Shown here: one piece after another, positions 1 to 10,560 of the stretch
How positions within the stretch are numbered: position 1 is the stretch's first letter
Layout of the letters: the number at the start of each line of letters is the position of its first letter
Assembly (NCBI GenBank): GCA_008933995.1
Contig: WARS01000065.1
Coordinates: 124,001-188,000 of the forward strand
Direction: 5' to 3'
DNA length: 64,000 nucleotides
Origin: Datnioides undecimradiatus
Taxonomy: Eukaryota; Chordata; Actinopteri; Lobotiformes; Datnioididae
Notes under the pieces: model-generated
Databases searched by the model: none
Seen by the model: only the letters and a program-made list of their open reading frames with translations
What the model was told of the DNA's origin: nothing
Position numbers and translations under genes: made by a program

Positions 1-3000
1 GCAATGCAGAACAAAGAACCACCCACAAACTAACAGCCATTATCTCAAACATCTCCCTCATTATAAATCTTTAAAGGAGGCATGCATACAACAACAGCAA
101 CAGAGTTTCCCCTTCTCCCACAGTCCCACAGAGCAGTTTCCACAACGCCAAGCAAGAGGCAATGTGCGGCCGTGGCCTAAGACGGCCCACGCGCTGGAAT
201 ATTTTCCGAAATATTTTTTAATGCTTGTTAAAATTTTACACTGAGCTTATTTTTTTGGACTGCTCGCTCAAATGTCCCTTACCCTTCAGGGGATGAGGCG
301 TGTTCCCTGCACATGCAAGCGGTTGCATAACAGGGTGACAGGACTCTGCGCTGCCTCTCTCCGGACCCTGAGGGCAACCGGCGCAAAACATGGCTTCCTC
401 CTCTATTCCTGCTTTTCCGTCTTCTTCTCCATCTCTCTCCCTGGTACTCACATTTGCACGGAACAATGGGAGAGCAGGTAGTTTAAGGTGAAAGGGGGGA
501 GTAAACCCTCCCCCTCTTTGTCCTCCCTCCTTTCTCATCTCAGAGGGATTTTCTCCAACATTTTTCTCCTTCCTCTGCCTCTCTCTCTCTCGCTTTCTCT
601 CTTTCCCTATGGTTCTTTCCCTCAGTGAAAATGGGTCACCTTTCTTCTGTCAGGAGGATGCCTGGGTAAGTATAACCTCTACATCTGTGTGTGTGTGTGT
701 GTATGCAAGGTTTTTACTGTCTAGGGGGGGGTTCCAAGCCCTGGAAAAGTCATGCACAAGGACCATATTCTGGGACTCATTATGGGGAAAAGTTTGGGGC
801 TTTTTTTGAGTTGGAGCCTTCAAGTTAGGTTAAACATAAATATGGAGTGGGCTACTCCTGATGTATTGGTATGTTGCATTCACAGTGGAATAAGAGTAAG
901 CAATAAGACATTAAGGGAATAAGCTGGCTCGTTATTAAAGCCATTTTGCTAGCTGTGACCTCTTGCTACCTCTGTTGTAAAGAATCACGAAACATGGCTC
1001 CAGTGTAGGTGAGTGGGCCAGTGAGCTTGCCATCCTTTTCAAGTAAAATATGATGTTACATCTTACATCTTAAATCATATCAGCTCAATGAAAATGAAAA
1101 AAAAAAACAAACAAAAAGTAGACGGACTCAGCCAGTTGGCTATCCAAACTGCTAGCAGTTAGCAGGCTAATCTCTAGAGCTCATTTCTGGGTGTGTTTTG
1201 GATTGGACTCACTGAGACCCTTTTGAAATAATACATTTATTGGGGAGGCTTTAGTGGAAGGTTTGCACGAGGTTGAAGATTTAGCCACCTCATCATATTC
1301 CTCAATATGCAAATGAAAGCATGATGTCAACTGGCAACTTTTTTTGCAACCTTTGGTGCAAGTGGTAGCTTTTTCCATTGGAAAAGAGTCGGCAGCACTA
1401 GCTCACTTGTCAAGTTGACTTTGGGACTTTGGAGGCAGGGACGGATTAGGCAGTGCCATGTCCTCTGACTGGTTGTTTGGTTTGATAAACGTTTTTACTG
1501 GGCCAACAGGGCAGAGCAAAGAAAGACTTAACATCTTTCAGAGAAGCCATTTTATTGTTATTTGAAAGTATCCACTGTACACCCTATAGTACTCTAGCAT
1601 CAACGAGTAAAACCTTAAGACTGCAGGTGATGCAAGTGACTAAGCAAAGGAACAAAGATATCAGCATCCCTCTTTTCCATTCCCACTTCTAAAGTTGCAA
1701 ACAGTGGAGCAGTCAGGAGTGTAGCTAGGGTTCACTCGTGCTTCTCACAGCCCTGTACCACATCTGTGCACATGCAGCAGAAACGCTCCCTTGCTAGTCA
1801 GACGATTATCCGCCGTCAGACACCGTCCCCTGTGCTCTAATGCACACGCCTGTTCTTTACGTGTATAGTGTCACAGTTAGTATGAGCCGAGCAACAGGGG
1901 CTGGAGCCAAATGCAGCTGACAGAGTCAGAGAGGATGATTTAAATGATTTAATGGTAATGCAGCTTACAGGCAGTTGGGCTGGCAGGATCACAGGTAGGA
2001 GGACAGGCAAGCAGTTAGACAGGTAAGAAGGCCAGGTTACAGAGAGTCAATGTAAAAGGACTAAAAGAGGAAGCAATCCTGACAAAACCAGATGGATGAT
2101 TTGGCAAAGTTGGGCGACGATGGATTGGTTATTTACTCACAAGTGGAGATTTGAAACCAGTCCAACAAGACCCCAGTCCAAACTACTAAACCAAACATCA
2201 TGTTATGGGATTTCTGGACCATGGGCTTTGAATTTTCAAGAGCTTTGCTACGTCTCGCTGCAGTTAGTGGTTGGCAAAGTGAGAATCTGCTAGAATTGAG
2301 GACAGATATGAAGTAGCGTGACTGATTATGTCAACAGCATTCGCATAACGTGCAGCAGCATAAAGAGGACTTCGTGTTTATCAGCGTACCTGTGTTGTTT
2401 CCAAGCCAATTTCACATTGTTCCACCTGACAGAAACCCCGTATCCCCTCATCCCTGGCAGTGTGCACGCGGGCAACGTTAGACGGACTTTGAAGTGAGCG
2501 CACCGACGCACTTCAAACAAGATCTCACACACTTTGCCTGTGTGCCAAGAGGAAAGAGGCTGGAAAAAAGAGCTTTTCTCTGCATCCTGATAGAGTGCAC
2601 TCTGATCCACCCTCTGCCTCTTCATCTGTTCTCCCATCTACCTCTGAAATGTGCGGCTCAGCTGCACCGCTCCTCTCTGCACATCAATGCAAAATAACTC
2701 AGTGGAAGCGCCGCATGAGCTGTTTCACGAGTTGTAGCGTAAGAGTGCTGCTGTGACTGAGAGAGGGAGGCTGTTTCATGGGCAGATGCATGCAGACGTT
2801 ACACACCGTTTCTGATGTCTTCAACTCAGGCTGTCACCGAGCGAGTAAAAGGGGACCAGACTGGGGTGAAAAGACTTAGATGGTCTCAGATGTCAGTGTC
2901 ACGTAATGCTGAATGCGTGTGTGTGTGTGTGTGTCTGTGTGTAATCCATAGTAAATCTAGGAGAGTGCATTGTTCACCAGGGGACTCCATTTCTAATTTA

Positions 3001-4243
3001 ACTATGTATATATGTATACAGATACATTACGCAATATATCCAGCATATGGACTGTCATTCCATCACTGGTGACAGCAACCACAACAAACACAATCAGTTA
3101 TACTGTTAATCAGAGTTAAGATGAAAGTTGTGTGAAAAAACCAAACCCACGAGTTTAACCTGACAAACCGGGCATCGAGTCTCAGAGCCACATTGTGCAA
3201 CAGTGAAGGAAACTCAACATCTGTAGGCACCAAAGTCAAAGAGAACTTCAAAAAAAAAAGACACTTTTCATCTTTGACTTTGCCAAACTTTAAAGTTTCA
3301 CTTTTGTTAACTCGCTGCAAGTTGGAATAACTTCTTTAAAAAGAAAAAAAAGCCAAATTCAGTGTATGATGGGATAAATGTGAATAAGCCAGCTGAGTTT
3401 AACTTTACTGCAGCTCATACCTTTAAATGACAAGGCTGAACGTGTGATAAAAGCGATATGTGGACAGTTTAACTTGATCTTGATCTGAAACTGAGAAACA
3501 AAGGCAGAACTGACTTGAGATAATTAGTTATAAGATTTTACAGTGAAGCCTGGTACAAAGTAAAGAAGGAGTGAACTCTGAAAATCATTTTCTTCTGTAT
3601 ATTTTTGTAATATTTCTCTCCAGACTCACCTTTGCAGAAGAGACAAACACGGTTTGTTGGACCAACTAAACACTGATTTATAGCGTATGAAGACGTGTGA
3701 GGACTTACGGGTGATGCTGTTTGTTGGGTTTCTTTGGCTCGATGATGGCTAAACATGATCCGCACAATGGAAGCAGGTCAGAGCAGCTGAGAGACAAACA
3801 TGCGACAAATGCAGTGTCGCAGTTTGGAGAGTTTCGTGAATTACCTGCTCCCTCAGCAGATACCAACAGCGTGTGGTGACTTACAGTTCAGATTTCAGCT
3901 TTAATATTATATGATAAATAATAAATGTGGAGGCCTATTTTGTCCGTCTGTGTAAGAGGCTCTCACAGGTCAGTCTGAGTGATGTTGCCACACGGCTTTC
4001 ATAACCGCGTGAACGTCTAGACTTTCTATTAACTCCGTTTCAACAAACGCCGCGGCATCATTAAGAATGCATGCGTTGCTGTCACACACCGCCTGTACAC
4101 TGTGTTTAATCAAACTGAGCACAAGCAAATCCAAAGCCAGCTGTGGGGTGGCTGTTTTTCACCCAGGATCGGTGTAATGAACTCACAAATTAAGTCTTTA
4201 AAGGCTCACGGCATCGAGTGTACTCTGAATGTGCTGACCGTAC
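1..4243 (-). other. Start of fgf11 intron 3; no gene recognised
   Basis: This non-coding stretch follows exon 3 in transcript order. Open frames here are short and show no recognisable domain. It contains short GT tracts (686-702, 2917-2942), a possible dispersed repeat at 1861-2095 and otherwise unremarkable mixed sequence. The fourth FHF exon was looked for on the minus strand and not found. Confidence 0.8.
1861..2095 (+). repeat. Possible degenerate dispersed repeat with CAGGCAG-like motifs
   Basis: The segment carries an 'aaatgcagctgacag...' start, a 'gatttaaatgatttaatgg' stretch, then many short variants of caggcag, acaggtagg, acaggcaag and acaggtaag (1967-2040). This arrangement resembles a dispersed element I recall from many teleost genomes, in which a primer-like 'caaatgcag' is followed by AT-rich sequence and CAGGCAGG-type variants. 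The family cannot be named without a repeat-library search. Confidence 0.3.
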
Positions 4244-4347
4244 CGAAGTGTAGAGGTAGCCCTCGCTGTTCATGGCGACGTAGAGCCCTGTCTTGGTGCT
4301 CTGGATGGCCACTATCCTGAGCCCCACAGGAATCAAGTTGAACTGCA
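4244..4347 (-). CDS. fgf11: fgf11 (FHF3) exon 3, central beta-trefoil
   Basis: Exon 3 is 104 nt, again the exact length typical of the family. It completes the split codon T|TG (Leu102) and encodes [15 protein letters not shown], then [19 protein letters not shown], to residue 136, ending in phase 0. [13 protein letters not shown] and the AMN.EG.LY block are hallmark FHF core sequences; human FGF11 has the same pattern with minor changes. The acceptor is preceded by an 18-T homopolymer (as read on the minus strand) and a CTCTAAC branch-point candidate at 4390-4396. The donor TCG|GTACGG (4243-4242) lacks the usual A at +4 and is weaker than those of exons 1 and 2. The following exon (about 199 nt in the family, starting at the Glu-x-Phe-Thr-Pro-Glu-Cys region) is not found in 1-4243, so the gene runs off the left end of the window. 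Confidence 0.96.
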
Positions 4348-4351
4348 CTGG

Positions 4352-4369
4352 AAAAAAAAAAAAAAAAAA
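4352..4369 (-). repeat. 18-nt homopolymer in the exon 3 polypyrimidine tract
   Basis: The plus strand shows 18 consecutive A (T in the fgf11 transcript), separated from the exon 3 acceptor CCAG| by only a few bases. It forms the core of the polypyrimidine tract for that acceptor. Confidence 0.95.
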
Positions 4370-4898
4370 GGAAAAGTGAGAGAAGCGGCGTTAGAGCAAT
4401 CAGTCTTTCTCTTAAACGCTCACACTGCTTCCTGGTGGCATAAAAAGACAATTGCTTTCCAGCTGTTTCATATTTCATCCTCCCCGCCGCACAGTATATC
4501 TGTCAGTGGCCGGGGGATAGGAAGTGTGTGAAAACGAGAGAAGGGGAGAGGCAGGGAAGGATTAGGAGAGGGAGATTTAGGGGGAATAAAGTCTGGATGC
4601 CGGTACACCGGAGGTCAGACAAAGACGGGTGTGACAGTATGGAGAATTCCCCTGCTGGAGAGAGAGAGATAGAGAGAGCATGGCTTAGCAGAGCGCTTTC
4701 AGAATGCAGTACATTAGAGAGTAACATCTCCTGAGCCTGCTTTGAATTCAGTTCCTCTGTCCCGACACAGTAAACAGCACTTTGTAATGCAGTTCACTGA
4801 ATCCCTTTCGTATGGAACCTTGGATTTCCTATGTGCATAGCTCTCCATATAAACTAACTTCAACCTGGCCACTGGAGCAGCACTCACACTGTGTGGAT

Positions 4899-4924
4899 GT
4901 GTGTGTGTGTGTGTGTGTGTGTGT
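4899..4924 (+). repeat. (GT)13 microsatellite
   Basis: Uninterrupted GT dinucleotides in intron 2; a second tract follows at 5046-5078. Confidence 0.97.
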
Positions 4925-5042
4925 TTGAACCACACACAGATGCGGGGTTGCCTGCATGTTCCTCTAATTTGTTTTGGTGCTTTTCTGCTCCATGCAATGA
5001 AAGTAAATGCACATGCATTTGTGCACTGACCTGTGTGTATGC

Positions 5043-5045
<3 letters not shown>

Positions 5046-5078
<33 letters not shown>
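5046..5078 (+). repeat. (GT)16 microsatellite
   Basis: Perfect GT repeat in intron 2, on the same strand as the tract at 4899-4924. Confidence 0.97.
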
Positions 5079-5079
<1 letters not shown>

Positions 5080-5510
5080 CCTCTCAGACCAGTTGGGAGC
5101 GCATCATCTAAAGTTATGTCTTATGACATGTGACATGGTAAGTTAAGTGATACTGACAAAGGGGCCTCTGGCTGCCAGCTGCTCCGTGGTCACATTGACT
5201 GTATTGGTTGTGATGACCAAACGCTACCATGACGATTAAAGTCCCTGAAGGGTTCAGTTTGGATCTGGGATGAGAGAGACAATCAGAACCGACCAGCATC
5301 AGAGGAAAACACAACAGTTGGAATGAGATTATTTAAAGGAACATTTCAACATTTTAGATTCATGTTTGTGTACGTCCAACCCTGCTGCTCTTGCTCACGT
5401 CATGTTTGTGAAACTCCACCCCGAAGAAACTTTGAATAATTTTCCACCAGTTTTGTCAGTCACCAGCAGATGAGGCTATTTCTTTAAATCCCACATGTGA
5501 GGCATATGTG

Positions 5511-5530
5511 ATATATATATATATATATAT
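5511..5530. repeat. (AT)10 microsatellite
   Basis: Perfect self-complementary AT run in intron 2. A second short AT run is at 11630-11644. Confidence 0.95.
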
Positions 5531-6021
5531 TCTCATTTTGTTTTGTTTTGATGACAAATTAGAATTGTGCCTCGCAGAGTGACAGGGCGGTTGTCAAGAT
5601 GACGGATTTCTTCCACGGATGAAAAGCGGAGTCTCAGGAGCACGTTTCAGATTCATGGAGCCATTAGCTGCTATTAAACAAATCGATTTCAAATCAAAAG
5701 TTCTGCCAACATAATGGATGGAAGTCAAGTTATCGGACGGAGATAGAAAGTCAATGTGGTGTGTTTTGACGAATACAGACGAATACCGACTTCGTAAAAA
5801 GTCCAGCTGGAAAAACTTTAGACTGGGCTGATGCGATGGCCGCAGGGGCAGAAAGTTACACATTTCAGTTTTTTACCACCAGCGTGAACCTTTCAAAGAT
5901 TTCTCTGTGATCTCACATAAAACAGGAATAATGTCCTCCGTCTGCCGCCTCAGCGCAGACGTCCAGTTTAAAGGTGCAAATGTAGGTAATGGAAAGTGCA
6001 TACGCTCTCCGCCCCCTCCGT

Positions 6022-6036
6022 CCCCCCCCCCCCCCC
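6022..6036 (+). repeat. C15 homopolymer
   Basis: Run of C following a CCCCCTCCG stretch; a (CA)13 tract lies 120 bp downstream. Confidence 0.95.
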
Positions 6037-6155
6037 GCCATCTTCAGGGCCCTGCTTCTATTTGCTCGATCGATCGCTGCATCTCAAACAGTCGGTTTCG
6101 CAAATGAACAAGGTGTCACCGAGGACCACGGCTGGGATGACAAATAGAGCAGGGC

Positions 6156-6181
6156 GCACACACACACACACACACACACAC
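6156..6181 (+). repeat. (CA)13 microsatellite
   Basis: Perfect CA run in intron 2, followed by imperfect CA/CG-rich sequence. Confidence 0.96.
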
Positions 6182-7410
6182 GGGCAAACACACGCGCGCA
6201 TCCCCTCCTTCCTTCTCGCCCTCCTCTTGTTTCTTACATCCACCAGCAGCCTCACTGTGGTGTTCACGACCCCCTGCGTACGTCGAGGTGGTGCGACAGC
6301 TTTACTTTAGTTTGGATTGCGGCTTCTTTTATTTTGTCCTGCTCCGAAACCGACAACAGATGCAAATGTGTGAGAAAAGACTTAAACAGTGTGTTTGTCG
6401 GCTCTAATGAGAGCTGCAATCGTTAGCATGGCCTCTCCGCTGCCTTCTGGCCCGCAGTAACCGTACCATTACTCCCAGCGGCGTTCCATGCAGCACGCTT
6501 TTGTGAAGGGTTATGTTGAAAAATGCCTCCGTTCATGAACGGAGCATCTGCTGTGTGGTATTTCCCCATTGTGTGCATGAATGCTACTGTACCACGCTAC
6601 TTTGGGGAACTCCTAATCATCCTAACCGTTTGAGAAGAGAAACAAGTGGAGCTTATATCGAACTTCTGTCTAGCTTGCCTGAGTCTGAACACTAAGCAGC
6701 TGAACAGGCTGTTGGATCCAAATACCTTCTGATCATATGTACATTATCGATCTAATATGAACTATACGGAAAATACAGTTTCTTCCTTTATATGTTTTTC
6801 TCATGGATCATCATCTGGTTTGGATGCCTACTCTTTGCTGGGGATGTGCAGCTTTTAGCTTTTAGCACACACATGATTACTAATTACTAATCAGTAACTG
6901 AGGTAACACTAATGGAAAATTCATCAACGTGCAACGAGGGAGCACGAGAAACATATGAAAGTATGCAAAACCAAATGAAAACAGATACAAGTAAAACTTA
7001 ATTTGACAATTAGTCAAATTAAAAGTTCAGTTAAATGCCAAGCTAATAAAAAGGTTGGTCTGGTAAAACAGAATGCAGAAATACAAGTCCCAGCATTCAG
7101 CATGCAGGAAAACAGAGCAAAGTTCAGTCTGAAAAGGCGAGGCGTTCAAGAACATCCAGTCCCACCTGTACGCAGCGGGCGCATTGGGACCTTTCACTGC
7201 GTTCAAATGATTGATTCTGCTGACACTCGTCATTTTAGCAAGGCAATCACTGGCTGATCAGATCAATAATCAAAATTCAATTTCGAGTGTTAAGTCTCCC
7301 CCTTCCCTATTAAAGTCAAGCGTGTTCGGCGCGCCAACGGAACGCTTAACGGGCGTAGCAGCGGTCACGGGCTCAGCAAACGGTCAATTATTTCCAGCTT
7401 CCCAGCCTCT

Positions 7411-7760
7411 CTCCATTGTCTCTCTCCCTCTCTCTCTCTCTCTCTCTGTGCATCTATATTTATTTCCCCTCTCCAGAAAGCGTCTTCTTCCTTTCTCATT
7501 CTCAATCAAAAGGAGCTCCCTTTATCAAATGGATCACATAACTTTATGCCTGGATAATAGAGGCGTCCCATCTCTCTTTTGTTTTGCCTTTCTCTCATCT
7601 CCCTCTCTCTCTCTCTCTGTCCTTCTGTTTGACTCACTTTTTCCTCCGCAACTCACAGAGGAGGTCGCCGGATTAATCAAAAGTCTTTTGAGGGGAGAGA
7701 CGGAGGGGAGGGAGACGCGAGGAGGGAAATGAAGGGGAGGGAGGAGGGTGTTGCCAAATC
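7411..7760. repeat. CT-rich to GA-rich low-complexity block
   Basis: CT-repeat stretches at 7411-7448 and 7590-7620 are followed by a purine-rich stretch at 7683-7750. The block explains several overlapping open frames that contain mostly Ser, Leu and Pro or Arg, Glu and Gly. Confidence 0.8.
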
Positions 7761-8624
7761 AATCCCACAAGTCAATTTGAGGCTTGAGATCTTCCACACA
7801 ATAAATAAACAAGGGGAAAGTGGAGACGGGAGGAGGGGGGGGGAGGCAGTCGCAGGACACAGAGTTAAGCTGTGCAGAGGGCATCTGCAGGCCTGCACAC
7901 TGCGCCGCCACTCTGCAGCGTTGCATTGTGCAGCCAGGGTTGCTCTCTGCTGCAATGAGAGGAGGATTACAGTCATCTGGGAGAAGTCACGCAGAGTTTA
8001 ACTGGTGGACAGGCGCCGGCGTCCTTTCTTCTGTTTCCTGTTTGAATGAATCCGACCGGACAGGGGGCAATGCGACGTGATAATAACCCGACTCCTTCTC
8101 TTAACTGTCTCGCTCACGTGTCAAATAAGCAGGAAAAGAAACCAAGGCTGAACTGAGTGAAGCGCCATTGTCACCGAAAGCCTGTGACTGAGAACATCTG
8201 TCGTCAGCAGCTCAAACAGACCGAGCGCAGTTGGAGTCCACATTTCCTGTCTGCAACCGAGAACATGCTGAGATAGGCTCAAAATTACAGCAGGGATGAC
8301 CCACTTCCATACCGCACACTGATATTACACCCTATGTCCTATATAGTAACCATGCGGTCACGGTTTCTATTAAATCAATGCACTTTACCGCGTGTTACCC
8401 GCAGGAAATGATGCAACGAGAGCGTCAAACCATCACTCGAAGTGTGGCTTTTAAGTGCCACCGTCAGTTCAGCTGACAAAGCCCAAGCTGATTGCTTTTG
8501 CACACACTGTTGTTTACTTATTACGTTTTTTTCTTTGCAGCTGTGAGGCCTTCCGTTAATGCACAAGGCAAAAATATACATTTGTCAACAAAAACAGTAT
8601 TAACAAGTGGAAAACTGTAACTGA

Positions 8625-8937
8625 TCCATCCATTCTCTGTAAACACTTATCCCTTTCAGGGCTGCAGGGGTGCTGGAGCCTATCCCGGTGGTCATGGGGC
8701 AGCAGGTGCCAGTCTGTCGCTGGGCTGGCTCACTCCTAGGGTCAATTTAGAGTTCCCACTTCACCTATAATGCTCGGTTTTGGGTGGTGGGAGGAAGCCA
8801 GGGTGCCAGGAGGGAACCCACGCTGCACAGAGAGGACATGCAGACTCAACACAGAAAGGACCCTGGTCGGGGATTGAACCCAGGAGCTTCTTGCTGTGAG
8901 GCAGAGTGCTAACCACCAAGCCGCCATGCTGCCCAAC
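8625..8937 (-). mobile_element. tRNA-derived SINE, DANA/HE1-like (V-SINE type)
   Basis: Read on the minus strand the element starts near 8937 with GGGCAGCATGGCGGCTTGG and TGGTTAGCACT, a good Pol III A box. CTCACAGCAAGAAG and GGTTCAATCC, a B box, follow. The body shows the conserved teleost sequence: TTTCTGTG, GCATGTCCTCTCTGTGC, CGTGGGTTCCCTCC, TGGCTTCCTCCCACC and CTCTAAATTGACC. The 3' part contains GGGATAGGCTCCAGCA and ends near ATGGATGGATC. These landmarks match the head and body of the large fish V-SINE superfamily. The copy has many substitutions relative to those motifs, so it is probably old and inactive. It inserted in intron 2, in the same orientation as fgf11 transcription. Confidence 0.88.
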
Positions 8938-9214
8938 TCACCCTTAAATTCAATTATTAATAAATTATGGCTGTAACTCTACTGAGAAGTGAATGTGACA
9001 CAAGTACAGTATGTAGTATCGAGTAAGGATGTAGCTCATGTTAAGATGCACTGAAGGGCTGAACAGTGCATTATGTCTATTGTCTATAATAAGCTTGGAT
9101 GAAGTGTAAAGGAGTTTTGGTGTTTATTAAATTCTATAAAAACAAAGATTTATAGGTTAATGGTTCATATTAGTTGCTCAAACCCTTCTGATACCTTCCC
9201 CGTGAGCGTACACC

Positions 9215-9330
9215 AACGTCCACGCCGCGAAACGAGACAGGCCGCTGCACTGGGATCAGCGCGGCGCCGCTCGGATTAATAAAGCTGCGGAAAAGCGAGT
9301 CCATTTGCATGGGCGACGAACGAAGCGGCC
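9215..9330. other. Isolated CpG-rich patch in intron 2
   Basis: About a dozen CpG dinucleotides occur within some 115 bp, including gccgcgaaacgag and gcgcggcgccgctcgg, next to a ggattaataaagc motif. Surrounding DNA is AT-rich and CpG-poor, so the patch stands out. It could be a regulatory element or a repeat fragment. Confidence 0.35.
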
Positions 9331-9479
9331 TCCCTCCGCTCACACTCTGTCATTTGTGGTGTTAAAAAATGAGCTTTAGCGACTCAATAGTAGATTAAAT
9401 GACTTGTAGCCGAGCTCACACGCCTGATTTCCCTGGTGGTCGATGACTCTGATGACAAGACAACTACCGTCACTCTCCT

Positions 9480-10560
9480 GTTATTTAACTTCTACCCCTT
9501 CCCCCCGGGCTTCGCTCTCCATAACTGATTTCTCTCGGCCTTTATCTGTCCTCCTTTCACTGCATCTGTCTCCCCCTCTTCTTCTCCTCTCTTTCCCCGG
9601 TGCTTTCTGTCTTTTCACCCCGCCTTGTCGTGAATTAACAACCTTTTTCTTATCTCACTCAGTGTTTTTTTATACGTCTCTCCATTTTTCTTCCTTATTT
9701 GTTCCCTCTCGGGCTCCCTCATGGCCTGCTGTCGTTCTCTCCATCCTGTGAAACCGATACTTTCCCATCCGCGCCCATTCATCTTCGTCCTATTTTACCC
9801 CGCAGCCTCCTCCGTCTGTCTCTTCATCGCATTCTCTTCTTGTCTCTGCCTCCCCTCTTTTGTGTCTTCTATCCTCACTTCCCCCTCGTTTGGTATTCTT
9901 CGTGCTCCTCTTCTCATCCTCGCGAGCCCGCTCTCTGCTACTCCTCTACCTTTGCTCCGCGTCTGGCTGAGCGAGCTTTTGCTTTCGATGTTCTCCTTGA
10001 ATGCGGTGGCTCTCACGCAGGGCAAAGTTTCCTTCATTTGCCTTTCAAGTTTCTGCGTTTCTCTCTCCCCCTGCCCTCTGCGAGGAAGCGTTATCGAGCA
10101 CTGGAGAAAGTTAGACGGAGAGAAAGAGCAGGCTTGTTCCACGGCAGAGAGAGAGATAAGTAGACTTTCCCTCCAACAGAGGGAGATGGTAATTACAGGG
10201 GCTGAAAGTCAGGGAATCAAGCTTCTTCCTTATGGTTTTCCGATGTACACACTGAGAGTCAATAGCTTTCATCTCTCTCTGTCTCTCTCTACTTCCCTTT
10301 CTCCCATTTTTCTATTCTTCTGTCGTTGTCCATCAAACTGTCTTCCTGTCTCATCCTCTCCAAGAAGAGACCAACAACGCTCCGCAGCTCCATCCGTCAC
10401 CACTCGTTCGCTGCGTTTATTCCATCTGTGCTCTCTTTTGTGTTTTTTAATCTTCCTCCAGCTCCTTTGGGATCGGTTTCCCTGTCGGTCTGTTTCTGTT
10501 CCTATCTCCAAACCTCCTGTTCCGTCCCTGTCTCACTCCCCGCTCTTCCTGTGTGTCTGT
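9480..10560 (+). other. Long pyrimidine-rich (CT) region
   Basis: For about 1.1 kb the plus strand is dominated by C and T (ctctcc, tcttc and cctcc variants) without a strict repeat unit. Stop codons on the plus strand are rare as a result. This produces a 343-codon open frame (9721-10752) and overlapping smaller frames, all rich in Ser, Leu, Pro, Phe and Cys, with no recognisable domain and no splice context tying them to a gene. Confidence 0.75.

Noticed and set aside
1..4243. FHF exon 4 (199 nt) on the minus strand
   Set aside because: Neither the conserved Cys-Lys-Phe-Lys-Glu region nor the Glu-Asn-Tyr-Tyr-Val region could be found; it must lie outside the window.
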